From NCBI GenBank assembly GCA_034440615.1, contig JAOTOM010004146.1:62001-126000 (forward strand): 64,000 nt of DNA. Direction: 5' to 3'. Origin of the DNA: Ashinkailepas kermadecensis. Its lineage: Eukaryota > Arthropoda > Thecostraca > Neolepadidae. The number at the start of each line of letters is the position of its first letter. Position 1 is the first letter of the stretch. Shown piece after piece: positions 1 through 12,411 of this stretch. Below the pieces are notes generated by a model. The model did no database searches and had not been told where the DNA came from. It saw only the letters and a list, made by a program, of their open reading frames with translations. A program made the translations under genes and the position numbers.

Positions 1-1066
1 CATGAGGAGTGATTGACGTGTCCCTTGAATTGCCGAATCAAACATAGGTCTGGATGTGACGCAGGTTCAGAGAGTGTCTGGGGTGAGGTGCGAGCAGTGG
101 GACATCAATATTGTGGTTGCTTGTGGTTGATTTATTTATACTTTTTTTTCGAAAATGTTGGGTGACTCCGCCGATTCCGAGGGAGGGATTCCGCCGATTC
201 CGCCGATTCTAAAAGCATGTTCCTGTTTTTATACGACATTGGTGCATATATCGAGGGACACCTCTTTCTCAGACGGTGGTTAGGGCAGATTTTTTTGGTG
301 ATCCTTGGATGAACCTAAGGATCCAGGGGATGGAACAAGATAATTTGTCGTCCCAAAACGTTCTGCTTAGACACATTTTTTGTGTCGTTTCTATCGATGT
401 TAGAGTAAGAGTATAATTATAATAAATACTACCAGACCCCCTAATCTATCCGGAACAGAGCACTTACGGAAAAACGGGTTTTGAAAAACTTACCCAATGC
501 GGGATATGGGACTCAATTGCTGCCCCATCCACGAAAAAGCGATCTTCCGTTGCCTTCTGGATCTGTCACTGATTGAATTAAACCTTGATAGCATGAACGG
601 AGGGGTGAAAATTCCCCTGTAAAGTGGTGTCCATGGGCTTGGTCTACCCTCAAATGGCCCCGGAGCCGGCACCAGGGGCGAAACTGTTGTGATGCAAATT
701 GGAATTCACGACCGAAGTGACCGAAGTGGGTGAAGGGAGAGGGCGGGCAGTCGGTGCAGCTGCTCCAATCCCATCAAAACATGGTCCAACATAAGCTATG
801 ACGCGTGGTGAACGGGCTGCAGATAGTAATTACACCAGCAGAAACAAGAACAATTATGTGAGCATGCATGGGTATTGGAGCGTTTCAAAAGTGAGCATGA
901 GCAAAGCTAAGTTTCAGCGCCACCAAATACACCAGCTTTATGCAACGGCAAAAACCCAACGATAGAACTGTCCAAAGTTGGTAGCGAAAGCGAAATAGTG
1001 ATAGGGGCTTGTGTTATACCGGGCTCAGTGGTTCATAAGCGCAGACAACTCACTTCCGGTATCTAG
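1..1066. other. Non-repetitive stretch, no gene recognised
   Basis: AT-moderate DNA with no recognisable coding region, tRNA or element end. The only coding-like signal is the weak candidate exon on the minus strand listed separately. Positions 160-210 repeat the short phrase 'ccgccgattc' three times, a very short local repeat. Confidence 0.4.
494..683 (-). CDS. Possible internal exon of an unknown protein
   Basis: I do not recognise the product. On the minus strand an open frame of about 63 codons ends at a consensus 5' splice site (GTAAGT, plus-strand positions 488-493), and the reading frame closes at a stop just inside the donor, as an exon would. A possible acceptor AG lies at 684-685 with a weak pyrimidine tract. 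The peptide is proline- and arginine-rich, with phrases such as PFEGRPSPWTPL and SDRSRRQRK. No domain is recognised and no partner exon was found nearby. A chance open frame next to a chance donor explains this nearly as well, so confidence is low. Confidence 0.15.
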
Positions 1067-1308
1067 AGATAGACCATTTGTGGTCACATGTAGGTCATCC
1101 TATCAGCTCATCTGGAGACTGGCATTTGTAGTTATAAGCAGGTCATCCTATCGGCTCATTTGGAGACCGACCATTTGTGGTCATATGCAGGTCATCCTAT
1201 CGGCTCACCTGGAGACAGACCAATTGTGGTCATAGATAGGCCATCCTATCGGCTCACCTGGAGACAGACCAATTGTGGTCATAGATAGGTCATCCTATCG
1301 ACTCGAGT
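1067..1308. repeat. Minisatellite, 49-bp unit, about 5 copies
   Basis: The phrase 'ggtcatcctatcggctca' recurs every 48-49 bp, with unit starts near 1067, 1116, 1164, 1213 and 1262. Copies 4 and 5 are almost identical and the first two are more diverged, so the array appears to have been extended at its right end. Confidence 0.85.
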
Positions 1309-2180
1309 CAGCTGAGCCACACAATGATCCGTTCAGTCCCTTCCAAACCTACAGATTTTCGCATAAGGAGATCCTACCGGAAAGCTCCTCAAATGCGCTT
1401 CAAATGCATCAGTTGCAGCGTTTTTTATCCTCTCGATAATTTCTTTGAAGGTCCTCCCCTGCTTATTGTTTATTAATAATTTCACTACGCAGTATCTGAA
1501 AAGGTGGTCTTGAAGACAATAACAATAATGTCTAACTATTATTATTATTTCAAGTAGAATGTGTCCTGCTGCCGAAACTGATGCATAATTCCGAATGGCT
1601 GGGAGGCACTTCGTGACCCGCTCGTCTGTTAATTCAATCACAGGTAAGTCACAGTCAGAGCGACTACGACGTTAATGACTAATAGCTAATCTATTGTGCA
1701 AGTATCCAAGAGGAGCACGGTGGTGACTGGAATATTACTAGCAGCATAATTATCTTTGGGATGCGGCAATGCCAAGCTGGCGATTCGCTGCATTGCCACC
1801 CATTGCGGCATGAAACCGACGGACGCGGAGCGCAAGCGTGTCCAGAGTTGAACCACCTTATAAAGTATCCGCCGGCGCGTGTCCAAACTATGCCGGTCCC
1901 CGCACGACGGGGCGTCACCAACAGATCCGACCCACAATCACCCACACGCAACACTGCGGTCGAGCCGACTCAACCCCGTGTAACTCACAGCACTGTAGTT
2001 GGAGTCGGTCCCGGCAGCACCTTCCTTCCGACCGTGCACGAGGCCCTGGTCCAGACCGCTCACCACCACCGCACACGATCACTGAATCGGCCGTCACAGC
2101 ACAGCTAGTACGACACGTCAACTCGACCAGATAGCCGCACAACAAACGTGGAGACTTTGTGCTACTGTCACTGCACGGGC
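1309..2180. other. No gene recognised
   Basis: Several overlapping short open frames lie on both strands and none resembles a known protein. GC content rises from about 1760 toward the CpG-rich block that follows. Confidence 0.4.
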
Positions 2181-2312
2181 TACCGTCTGTCACTCGGAGA
2201 ACCACCGTCTGTCACTCGGAGGACCACTGTCTGTCACCCGGAGGACCACTGTCTGTCACTGCGAGAACCACCGTCAGTCACTGCAAGTACCTCTGTCAGT
2301 CGTCACAGGGAC
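2181..2312. repeat. Short minisatellite, 22-bp unit, about 6 copies
   Basis: Repeats of a 22-bp unit containing 'ccgtctgtcactcggag', with unit starts near 2182 and 2204 and onward. The last copies drift in sequence and length. Confidence 0.75.
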
Positions 2313-2439
2313 CTTTATCCAAATAACGACCAGCCGGCTGTGTGGCAGCGCTCAATGAAGCCTAGGCGGACCACTCAGGCACCGTATCCGGCTTGGAGAA
2401 GCCAGCAGTGCAGCGTCACGTTCACCACGCCAAACGACC

Positions 2440-2800
2440 CGCTCGCACCGCGACACCCTCCACGAGCGCAGCTGCGCGCCGACTGGCGGCAGCGGCGGCG
2501 GCGGCAGCGGCGGCGGTGGCGGCGCGGCGCGGCGGTGGCGCAGACCAACTGTGTGCCGCCAGGTGGGTCGCGCGGGGCGCGGATGGCACGGCTCGGTCGG
2601 ACGGCCCCTGGAGCCGCCGCTACACGTGCGAGAGAGTCGCGCGCTCGCCGCCGCACCCGACCGCCGTCCGCCTGCGCACCTCTGCTGGCAGTTGCTTTGA
2701 TCGCAACAGCGGGCGAACGGTGACTAGGCGAGCGGTGGCCACACCGACATGCCCGCGTGTCGACCGTGCCGGCGCCTGCAGTCACTGCAGCAGACGACTG
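2440..2800. other. Very GC- and CpG-rich block (CpG-island-like)
   Basis: A locally extreme GC segment with a GGC/GCG trinucleotide run near 2485-2545 and many CpG dinucleotides. Such blocks can mark promoters, but no downstream gene was recognised and no TATA or initiator context can be defended. Slippage of a GCG trinucleotide repeat is an equally good explanation. Confidence 0.4.
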
Positions 2801-3629
2801 CAAGCCGGCACACAGATCGCACTGGATATCTGCTTCCAGAGGCTATGACACTGCATGGCTATCGCGACGAAAAACAGACATACCAGGCAAGCTCAGCAAA
2901 CTAAAGGCGCCTGTTGTTTGTTTGTGTGATTCATACCAAGCAGTACTAATAGTCGCTTGTAAGCATGGTCCCCAGTCCATGGCCCCTTGTACCCACGATC
3001 CACAGTCCTTTGTACACACGATCCACGGCCTCATGTACAAACCGCCGACGGTCCCTTTGTCCTAATAGGGAAACCGCTTTGTTATATGGCTTTGTTACAA
3101 TGAGAGCGACATTTTTGATCTAGTACTTACAAATGAAGAAAAATACTGCACGGGATGTAAACACAGGAAAGACCTTAGGAGATAGTGATCTGAGCATTGT
3201 ATGCACCTGTATATATTGGAAGCCTATGAAACAATAGGGCACTGATCCAAAAGTGTGTTCAAGGGAATTATGAAAAATTCGGGATCTTCCTGGGTGAAAT
3301 TCAGTGAATGTTCAAGGTGAAATAGTTCTTGTCAGGTTTGAATCCATACAAAATGTGGTAAGTCCCAAAAGGTAAACTGTTTCAAGGGCAGGATAGGTTC
3401 ATTCCCAATAGACAAATCGGAATGAACAAAGTTAGGCGTCCCTCGTAGCTGACAAGCAGAGGTGCAGCCAAGGGGGAGGGATTATCAAAAAGTTCATCAC
3501 AATTCTGAGTCAATGAAGGCAGGAAACTCAAGTCTCCTGAGCCGTACTGCCACACTCTGCCCATCACGGTCATCCAACAGCCAACCACGACTCAGAGCTC
3601 CAGGGTGGACAGAGTGCCGACTGCCGCGG
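2801..3629. other. No gene; minor short repeat
   Basis: Between about 2964 and 3052 a unit of about 26 bp built around 'cacgatccac' recurs three or four times. The rest (3070-3629) is unremarkable, with no coding region I can support. Confidence 0.4.
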
Positions 3630-4590
3630 TGACCGGCGTTCGTGCTGTGGTGCTGACACATCGGCACCGGCCAGCCCCGCTGTTGGAGCCGGCGTTCGTG
3701 CTGTGGTGCTGACACATCGGCACCGGCCAGCCCCGCTGTTGGAGCCGGCGTTCGTGCTGTGGTACCGACACCTCGGCACCGGCCAACCCCGCTGTTGGAG
3801 CCGGCGTTCGTGCTGTGGTGCTGACACCTCGGCACCGGCCAACCCCGCTGTTGGAGCCGGCGTTCGTGCTGTGGTACCGACACCTCGGCACCGGCCAACC
3901 CCGCTGTTGGAGCCGGCGTTCGTGCTGTGGTGCTGACACCTCGGCACCGGCCAACCCCGCTGTTGGAGCCGGCGTTCGTGCTGTGGTACCGACACCTCGG
4001 CACCGGCCAACCCCGCTGTTGGAGCCGGTGTTCGTACTGTGGTACCGACACCTCGGCACCGGCCAACCCCGCTGTTGGAGCCGGTGTTCGTACTGTGGTA
4101 CCGACACCTCGGCACCGGCCAACCCCGCTGTTGGAGCCGGCGTTCGTGCTGTGGTGCTGACACCTCGGCACCGGCCAACCCCGCTGTTGGAGCCGGTGTT
4201 CGTACTGTGGTACCGACACCTCGGCACCTGCCAACCCCGCTGTTGGAGCCGGCGTTCGTGCTGTGGTACCGACACCTCGGCACCGGCCAACCCCGCTGTT
4301 GGAGCCGGCGTTCGTGCTGTGGTACCGACACCTCGGCACCTGCCAACCCCGCTGTTGGAGCCGGCGTTCGTGCTGTGGTACCGACACCTCGGCACCTGCC
4401 AACCCCGCTGTTGGAGCCGGCGTTCGTGCTGTGGTACCGACACCTCGGCACCGGCCAACCCCGCTGTTGGAGCCGGCGTTCGTGCTGTGGTACCGACACC
4501 TCGGCACCGGCCAACCCCGCTGTTGGAGCCGGTGTTCGTACTGTGGTACCGACACCTCGGCACCTGCCAGCCTCGCTGTTGGAGCCGGCC
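3630..4590. repeat. Minisatellite, 56-bp unit, about 17 copies
   Basis: A GC-rich 56-bp unit contains 'ccccgctgttggagccgg' followed by 'ttcgtgctgtggt'. Early copies alternate between a 'gtgctgac' and a 'gtaccgac' junction, giving a 112-bp higher-order period at 3700-4000. Later copies carry 'cacctgccaa' or 'ttcgtactg' variants. Because 56 is not a multiple of three, each frame reads all three phases, and several frames on both strands stay open. Long open frames of up to about 410 codons here are therefore a by-product of a stop-free unit and not evidence of a gene. Confidence 0.95.
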
Positions 4591-5620
4591 GACTTCTGGT
4601 TCAGATCCCTCCACGGCCCCGCCGGGCTCGTGGCCCGCTCTGTTTACACTGGGCAGCACGCAGGCACAGTCGGAGCCTCACCCGTCGCCCCGCCCGGGTG
4701 GCACTCCACGTTTAGCCTACCGACGGGTGAAGCAAGCAGCGGAACAAGTCGGGCGGTACCGTGCTATCGCAGCCAGACCCAACACGCTGCACGGTCCCCT
4801 CGCCGCTGATAAAAAGGCGGCGGTATGGGTGCGCCTGAAGTGCGTGACCAGTCATCTGGACAGAGAGGTGCTCGGGCTCGCTTATCGCCTCAGCTGCGGG
4901 CGGCCCACACTGATGGGCATATGTGGACATGACAAACAAACCGTGGTGTTATTGGAAGCGCGGTATCGATTGCTTACTGACCCTCTCGCAATCTTTTTGC
5001 TGTGCGTATTGCACCCTGTGTACATTCTAGCATCTATTTGTGAGGTTTTATGAAAAAGGGAAATAATGTAAGTTGTGTGCATAATTATAAAAGTTTGGAG
5101 TGGATGTACGGAAAGCCCGGAAAACGCAGGGTTTAGGCCGCTTCTGCCCAGTGATCGCTTGTTGGCAAAATATTTGGAGCTTCTCTGCTATGCGGCTGAA
5201 TAAAGGTATCGTTATGGGTATAGAAGCGAGCATTAGTTCATTTGGAGCGAAAATGAACATTGCGCGATAAAGATTCTTACAATGGTACACTCAGCGTCAT
5301 CCTTGCTTTCAATTCACGCAAGATCACATAAGGTCTCAAGGTCACAAGTCACGTAAAGAGGAGTGCTAAACACTAAGTTGAATAGAACTTTGGCCAGTCG
5401 CTTGCTCCAGGAAGACACTTGAGGTAACTCTTGTCAGAGACACCGCCCAACGTAATTTCCATAGCCAGCGATCGCCAAACATAAAACGAAAATTTAGAAA
5501 GTGAAAGCACTGCCAGCCTTCTGAGCTGTGAGGAGAGGACACATTTTAGACCCAAGTTCTACACGGTGACATACTGCTTGGAGCTGCAATCTGCAGACTC
5601 GCCGGCATCCAGCCGGAGTA
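4591..5620. other. No gene recognised
   Basis: A GC-rich shoulder to about 4930, then AT-rich unique-looking DNA. Open frames continue from the minisatellite into this region but lose any pattern. Confidence 0.4.
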
Positions 5621-6003
5621 CCATCTGTCGGTGGGCCGGCCTCAGAGGCGGCGCTGGGGAGGGCGGCCCGCTCCCAGTCGGCACCATCTGTCGGTGGGGC
5701 CGGCCTCAGAGGCGGCGCTGGGGAGGGCGTCCCGCTCCCAGTCGGCACCATCTGTCGGTGGGGCCGGCCTCAGAGGCGGCGCTGGGGAGGGCGTCCCGCT
5801 CCCAATCGGCACCATCTGTCGGTGGGGCCGGCCTCAGAGGCGGCGCTGGGGAGGGCGTCCCGCTCCCAGTCGGCACCATCTGTCGGTGGGGCCGGCCTCA
5901 GAGGCGGCGCTGGGGAGGGCGTCCCGCTCCCAATCGGCACCATCTGTCGGTGGGCTGGCCTCAGAGGCGACGCTGCGGAGGGCGGCCCGTTCCCAATCGG
6001 CAC
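5621..6003. repeat. Minisatellite, 64-bp unit, 6 copies
   Basis: The phrase 'ccatctgtcggtgg' recurs at 5621, 5684, 5748, 5812, 5876 and 5940, a 63-64 bp period. Copies 2-5 differ at only one or two sites, such as 'cccagtcgg' versus 'cccaatcgg'. The unit is stop-poor, so overlapping open frames appear on both strands. Confidence 0.95.
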
Positions 6004-9000
6004 CCCTCCCTCCCCTCAGCTCCAGTCGTCTGTCCTGTTGTGCCACGACCGCCGCGACCCCTCCGCGCGACAGGGGAGCCCAGACAGCCTTTGTCAGCAA
6101 CAGAGCAATGATGGCATCCAATGGAGGTTTCGCCAATTGGATTATTTAGTGATTAGTGAACGGTGATCAGCTGTGACTTGTCAATCCCGATGGGTCGCGT
6201 AGCAGCACGTGCTCTTTGCCCCAGCAAACTCCAAATGCCTGCACATTTTCCCATCGTCGCCAAGAAAGCACGCTCTATAGGTTGGACGATCCTGGGAGCG
6301 GCCTTCACCAGCCGGCCATGTTGCTTGAGTTTCGGTGTTTTCGTTTCAATGCAAATTAATGCCATAACTAGGAACTACGCCTTCTTGTGAAATCATATTT
6401 TATGGCTCGATGACATGGCGCTATTTCACATCGGTAAACTTAACAAGGCATTGAACGACAATGCCAATTATTCTCAGTAACCTACGTTCCCATGCTAATT
6501 CAAGTGCAGTGCATTAAATCACCGCTCAGTGGGTAATTTTCTGAGTGATTGATATCAAGCCTGGGAGGCACATCAAGCCAAAGTTCCTTAATTTGTATCC
6601 CCATAAATATAATTTCCGGTAGGAAATCAATATTTATCACAACGAAGAGATTCTGCATCTGGAGGATCGATGCAGTAACACGAGAAGGGTAGATCAGCCA
6701 AACGTATTGTTACAGCGTGATCTGTGGGTTCCCGCCGCATGACTTGGTGTGAAAGGATCCTCAAGCAAAAGAAGAGCACAAGTATGGATTCATCGAGCTT
6801 ATTCTCAGCAATATGCAATATTAGGCATACGATCGGCATGCGACATTATTCTGTATTTTGTTTTGACTTTGAACATAGTCTTGCAAAAGAAACGCTTATG
6901 ATGTAGTGCTTGCGATGAATATCACTACCAACGCAATGCGTCTCGTAGTTGCCCTGGTTGCGCATCAACTCAACGGAAAATATTCTTGCAGTATTCTTGG
7001 AGACAAGTAGATCATAATTCGCAAAGCGAACGTATCCGCCGGTGACTACCGGATAGGTCAGGTCATATGACAACTCGGTCACGTACGGCACGAACCATTT
7101 CAGTCACATCTCTATTGGAAACAAGCTTAATGATCGGTCTATCCTAAAGTTGTCCATTTCAGGACGTTTTTCTGCTAGATGTGTCCTTCAGTATTTACGC
7201 TGGTTGGCCAGCATGGTCGTCAACAACGTGGATGAGGCATTCCCGACCTGGTCAACGCAAGCAAATTCTCCTATTGTTAATTCCAATCATATGTGAACCA
7301 CTTCGGGAGTAGATTGTGTAGCCGTGACGCATCCAGACCAGTGCGAAAACAATCGAACACAAAGTGCGAGGGGATTGCAGGCGTCAGCGAATTGGACCTT
7401 GGAACCAATTTCGGGACGGAACAATGCATGAAATGTTTGATTTCGGAGATAGCCAGGATTCGTTATTTTTATATCAATAATATCTAATTGAACCCCACAC
7501 GAAGCACACGAAAGCAGACGCCCAAGGCGCGCCACCTCTCCATTGACTGTTTTACACAACTAAATCTAGTTGTGCTGGCAACATCTTTGCTTATAACACC
7601 ACCGAAAATTTTGTGATGGGCACGTTTCCTTGCTCATCGCCCTCCCCTTCGCACTATTGGATACACAGAGGCAGATACATATTTAGACATGCACACATTC
7701 GCACTTACGTATATTTAAACATAAATGTGTATGTGTTAATAGTCAGGTAGACAGATAGTGGGATAGATAGAACGGACTGCGAAGAGGCCCTTGATTGGCT
7801 GTCCAGGAGTGAAGCCTTTGAAATCCAGCCAATAGAAAGTGCGCTGTTGCGACAGGTAGACGGCAGACGGCCGATACAACAGCTACCATTCGCTCGTGCA
7901 TCATCGGATCTGAAGTATGGCTGCATACACTGCCAGCCAGACGCCCCCATGCGTCAAATTCGCCAGCAGCGGTGCCGACAGGCGGCGCGAGCAGGCACAA
8001 ACATGGTACGACGGTGACGGATGTGGCATCATATCATTCAGTAGCAGACTGCACCGGCCGGGAAATGTAAATTATTTCAGTGTTCACTTGGTCTGCGTGT
8101 TTGGTACATTGGCTGTGGGATTATCGTCGACGGGACGAGGTGAAATCAGCTGTGAAATGCACCAAGTGTTTGCAGGACGTTATTGCGAAATTGCCTTTTT
8201 CATTGCTATATCACAGCGACCATTGGCGCTGCACTGATCCACCTCCTGTTGCACACCATTCAGCATAACATAGGGAGTAAATATGATCAGTGGCGGATAC
8301 AGATGACATAATCAAATAGCCATGCCATGAAGAGCACTTTGGAACCGAACTTATTTAGGACTCTCGGTGTGTGGGAGTGGGAGTGGAAGTGGGACAATAC
8401 CTCAGTCCCACTGGAGTATTGTCCCACTGAGGTATCCCCCACGAATGAGTATTATCCAACACATCCTGGTATGGATAAAAATCACGCCTATTGCATGGCA
8501 CCCTCAAACAAAATATCAGCATATGGGTGCCATCTATTTCAGCGTGTTCACTATCATGAGTGCAACCTTGGAGGGGGGGGGGGGATGTCCACTCCTCCCG
8601 CTCAATGTTCTCCTATCTTAAAATTTGTTCTATCTCTATTAACCCCATGATTATGACCGAAAACAATTGACCAAAAATTGGCTTGTCCCCCACCACACGA
8701 TTTGTACGCCATTCCTACTATACCCATGCCCGCTACCAGCTATGAACGTACAATGAACATTTCCCACTATATTAAATGGGTACGTGAACTGAGTGAATGT
8801 AAAGCACATCGTAGCATATCTGAGCAAAGCATCTGTTTTGCAATCAAATGATTCAACGGTGAAGATAATACTGAAGATAAATATGCTGAGGGAATCAGTT
8901 TAGTGAAAATATATTCAACGTGAGATATAACGAAGTAACTATTATTGTCATTCGATATACTTTTAATCCCATACTTTGATTAAAAAAATTGTCTTGCGTA

Positions 9001-10033
9001 TTGGTCTCAAATAACCATGCCAGCAGCATAGTAATCCATTTCGGTATATTGCTTCTTTGTAAATGCACTTGCACCCCTTCCTTCTTTGCAAATCGTGCTT
9101 GAAAACTCAGAAGCGAAGTAATTGCCACAATGATGTTCGACCCATTCTATCCACGCTGCCAAAACGTGAAATTATTCAGAAATATTATTTATTAGTCATA
9201 TACGACATTTCTGTTCACTTTGTTACGAGACGGGGCTAATCCAAAGCGAATTTACTCCAATTTACCGCAAAAGTTCATGTGAGCGACCCGGCCCAACCAA
9301 ACCCAACCGCCTCGCTTTCGAAACCTTTACATTTTTGCTGCAGCATCCCTTTATTCATTCACTCCGAGTGTTACATGGGCTATTGATTTGGATTTTAGTA
9401 GTTTCCCCACAACATTATCTTTTAAGTGGGCGCATTTTGATTCATTTATCATTCAGAAGGGTTTTCATGTTCGTCTTTCGCCGGAGACGGTTCAGTCGGC
9501 GCCGTATACGAGCTAGCCAGCCAGCCGCTGGTTACGTGGCTATGTTGTCATGAATCGCGACCTGCGTGCCCCGAGGCCGGCCGAATGCATGGCTGGCGCC
9601 AGTCCAGTGGAGGGTGAACAGCTGACCGGTTGCATGCGGCATAATGATAGCGGAGCGCGAAGGCTGTGAGACAAAAAGTACCACGACACAGCGTGGCACC
9701 TATGCTAATTTGGAAATTTGACATGCTGCATTCCAATTCCTTCCTGTCCCCCCCCCCCTCACAGGTGTCCCCCGTCAAGTTCGCATCCTAAAATATGCCC
9801 TGGTTCGCTTAGTTCCGAAATTTCTGTGCTACCTCGAAAATTGGACGATAACATGGATGGCTTTAAGGGCTGCCAAGAACACCAGTTGCTGTCCGCCCAC
9901 AAGGTACCCGACGCGGGATGGTGGCCGATTCTGTGTCTTCAACAGGGGAGCCCCATGGCCCGTCTCTTGCCTTCGGATCGCCAAGTGCCCCTAATGGCAC
10001 GGTATGTTGGTGTAAAGGAACTGAGGACCTTCC
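6004..10033. other. About 4 kb without a recognisable gene
   Basis: Mostly AT-rich DNA with scattered frames below about 110 codons, none with a recognisable motif. Noted items are an inverted repeat at 8389-8433, G- or C-homopolymer runs at about 8573-8584 and 9749-9757, and no clear element boundaries. No tRNA A-box/B-box pair was seen before 10034. Confidence 0.4.
8389..8433. repeat. Compact inverted repeat with two alternative stems
   Basis: A perfect 12-bp stem pairs 8389-8400 with 8416-8427. A second, mutually exclusive 10-bp stem pairs 8397-8406 with 8426-8435. It is probably a product of local inverted microduplication, and no transcript is implied. Confidence 0.5.
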
Positions 10034-10350
10034 TCATCGGTGGCTCAGTCGGTGGGGCGTTGCCCTTCGACATCCACCGTGCTAGCAATGTAGTTCTCGA
10101 GTCGCCACACGCGCTCGTATGTATCTCCCAGCTAGGAGGGTCCTCCTCCTACTGACCCCATAAGGCCGGGGACGGCAAAGGGGAGCCCCGTCGGAACGTA
10201 GGCTACAGGCTAAGCCCATGGTTAATCGTTTGCAGTTGAACTGGAATTGTCTGATCAGTTGGTGGGTTCAGAGTTGAAGCAACAAGTTCTGCTTAAATTC
10301 AGTCCGGAAACCCTAAAGCCACCCCTGAATACTTGCTGATGAAATTTGTG
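10034..10350 (+). mobile_element. Degenerate tRNA-derived SINE, copy 1
   Basis: This copy aligns by eye with the minus-strand SINE at 23085-23432. It has an A-box-like segment near 10040, a B-box-like 'gttctcgagtcg' near 10092, the shared 'ataaggccggggacg' block at about 10160, and the shared tail 'gttgaactggaatt' near 10237. Divergence is high, so it is an old insertion. An open frame of about 145 codons crosses its first half and is fortuitous. Confidence 0.6.
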
Positions 10351-10381
10351 TTTACATCGTTCTTTTGAAAGCTAGTTCGAA

Positions 10382-10692
10382 TGTTTACCGGAATGGCTGT
10401 ATGGAGCATGGTCGTACGCTAAATAGAACTCGTTGCATGAACTCCAAGCCCACCATCCGATCAAGATATTCCCGTCCAACTGCGGAATTTTCACCTCGAG
10501 TTTAACGTGTCGCCAATGCGTCGACATGACCGCAGCCTTGTCTCGTCCCCGGCCTCACCGGGCCAGTTGCCAGCTGACCCTCCCAGCTGGGGGCTATGTG
10601 AGCACGTGAAGCGACTCGAACCCTGCCTTGTCAGGACAAGGGGCACCAATGTAGGTCAGTGCTCTTGAGAACTGCGTTATTGGGACGGCATG
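10382..10692 (-). mobile_element. Degenerate tRNA-derived SINE, copy 2 (inverted)
   Basis: It lies about 30 bp from copy 1 in the opposite orientation. On the minus strand it starts with an A-box-like stretch (about 10665-10690), then 'gggttcgagtcgcttc' at about 10607-10622 as the B-box. The conserved body includes 'ggccggggacgag' and a 'taaac' block, and it ends in the 'gctctgctta'-like tail seen in degraded form. Homology to the 23-kb copy is clear along its length. Confidence 0.65.
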
Positions 10693-12069
10693 TTATTTGC
10701 TTAAAAATACAAAGCCGTTGGTTGAGCATGCATTTTGAACTATTTGATGAATACCTGCATCTACGCTCAGTTCGGTCATGTTCTATCAATTATTCCAAAC
10801 TGCGAATTGCATTTCGCACAAACTTGGTTGGCAGCTGCATGTGGGATGTGGCCAGAAGAATTCAGGTGTCGGGAATATCTTGTGCTTCTGTGAGTGTCCT
10901 CTCCTATGAAAAGCCTGATCTACATACAATGACACCGTCTCCAAGTTGCGTATTGTGGAGATATAACCACATAGCTCCCCAGTCCAACCACATCCTGCTC
11001 AGCACGGAGTGAGCTGCATCGGATGTGGGAGATTCATGAACGCAGATGAGTTTGGAACTCTGCACACGTAAGGAGGTATACCGAATAAGAGAAGTGAGAT
11101 CGACTGTGTGGTGCGGCTAGCCATGACGTGCCTGTAGAGCTTCTGCAGTTCAGATGTGATGGCAACGCAACGCAAAAGAGAACATGAAGCTGACGGTCAT
11201 CAAAGTATGCTTCAGACAGCTGGATTTGCGAGCGAATTCTGTCACTGGCTTAAATTAATTAAAGATGTGTGTTCCGGCCAAGCACGAGACATCAGAATTG
11301 CCTTCACATTACCCGAATGTCGCTTAACATATGGGGGCATACTTGCATGAATGACAAGTACCCTTACGATGCCAATAGTATGACGGATATTTGCTGTGTG
11401 TGTGATTCAATGTGCGAAGAAACTCATAGTAAAGCCAACACTTGCAAAGCAAATTTACATCCAGCATAAAGTACACGCGGGCCCTTGGTAGATTCATGCA
11501 CGAGATGCCTTCCAGCAAGTATTACTTTGGAACTAATATGCTTCATATAACTATTCCTATGAATGTATAACTATATATGAATATATAACTATATATTTAT
11601 CTCTTAAGTCTTCGGCAGAGTAAAATCCAAAATTTAAGTGTCTGCAAATAGTAGAGTTCAGTTATAGATGAGTGTGTCAGTTATCGTGATTATGTGGTCC
11701 GTTATCGATGAGTGCGCATTCTGCTACCCCTGGTTGATGCACCAGATCAACTGTCCGAGTAAATGGTGTTACGCTCACTGCGAATGGATACACGGAACGA
11801 ACTTTACGTGACATCCAGGTGGAAGTGTTGCGTGCCTGTTCTATATCGCCATCCACGCTACAGTCAATTAAATAATAAACTCGCAGATCGATTTGGTATG
11901 GTACTCTACACTCCGGTCGCCAGTTGCATCCGCAATTAAATCACCATCTACGTCAAACCATGCCATCCTCCGACGCATTTCAATGACCCCGAAACGTCAG
12001 AGTGTCGGCGAACCTGTGAAACGCTGACCTTAATGTGAAACCATAAAGTCAAGCGCACTTTATGGCCAG

Positions 12070-12324
12070 GTGCAAAGTGCCATGCTTTCAACGCGCGAAT
12101 GGGCCGACGGGGCCCGGCGTGGGGTCTGGTCGGCCATTGCAGGCCTAGCGGCACTGGAGCAGGAAAAGGCAGATTTGCCACACTTGTACCGCAGACTATA
12201 TGGTTTTACGAGGGCTGTCGGTGAACGATATGAAATGCTTCACATTCGTGGAAAAATTTTCAGCGAATTCTACGACAATATAATCCGGAGCAATCTTAAT
12301 AAAGCGGCAACTACACAGGCTTAG
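12070..12324 (+). CDS. Hypothetical open frame or terminal exon, 84 codons
   Basis: I do not recognise this protein. From about residue 25 the peptide has a natural-looking composition (LEQEKADLPHLYRRLYG, then EMLHIRGKIFSEFYD) with mixed charged and aromatic residues and no low complexity. A possible splice acceptor AG at 12141-12142, after a moderately pyrimidine-rich tract, would start an exon just before this better-looking part. The frame ends with a stop after 12324, and a perfect hairpin lies 50 bp downstream. There is no homologue in the window and no second exon. It could be a chance frame or an old gene fragment. Confidence 0.2.
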   Translation: MQSAMLSTREWADGARRGVWSAIAGLAALEQEKADLPHLYRRLYGFTRAVGERYEMLHIRGKIFSEFYDNIIRSNLNKAATTQA

Positions 12325-12373
12325 TGACGGACGTTCAGAATACGGCTCAATATGGATAAGGGAGCTTGTCTGC

Positions 12374-12411
12374 GGGGACAGATCGCGTCAGAGCTGACGC
12401 GATTGGTCCCC
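12374..12411. repeat. Perfect two-stem hairpin
   Basis: The outer stem 'ggggac'/'gtcccc' and the inner stem 'atcgcgtcag'/'ctgacgcgat' enclose a minimal loop, separated by two-base internal mismatches. Such a strong stem could come from a tiny inverted-repeat element or lie in a transcript. The histone 3' stem-loop is a different sequence, so that reading is not supported. Confidence 0.55.

Noticed and set aside
3497..5053. Frames of 300-412 codons on both strands over 3.5-5.05 kb
   Set aside because: They overlie the 56-bp minisatellite; three or more frames on both strands are open at once and the protein repeats only reflect the DNA unit.
9718..10155. 145-codon plus-strand frame
   Set aside because: Its second half lies in a degenerate SINE and the first half has no recognisable domain.
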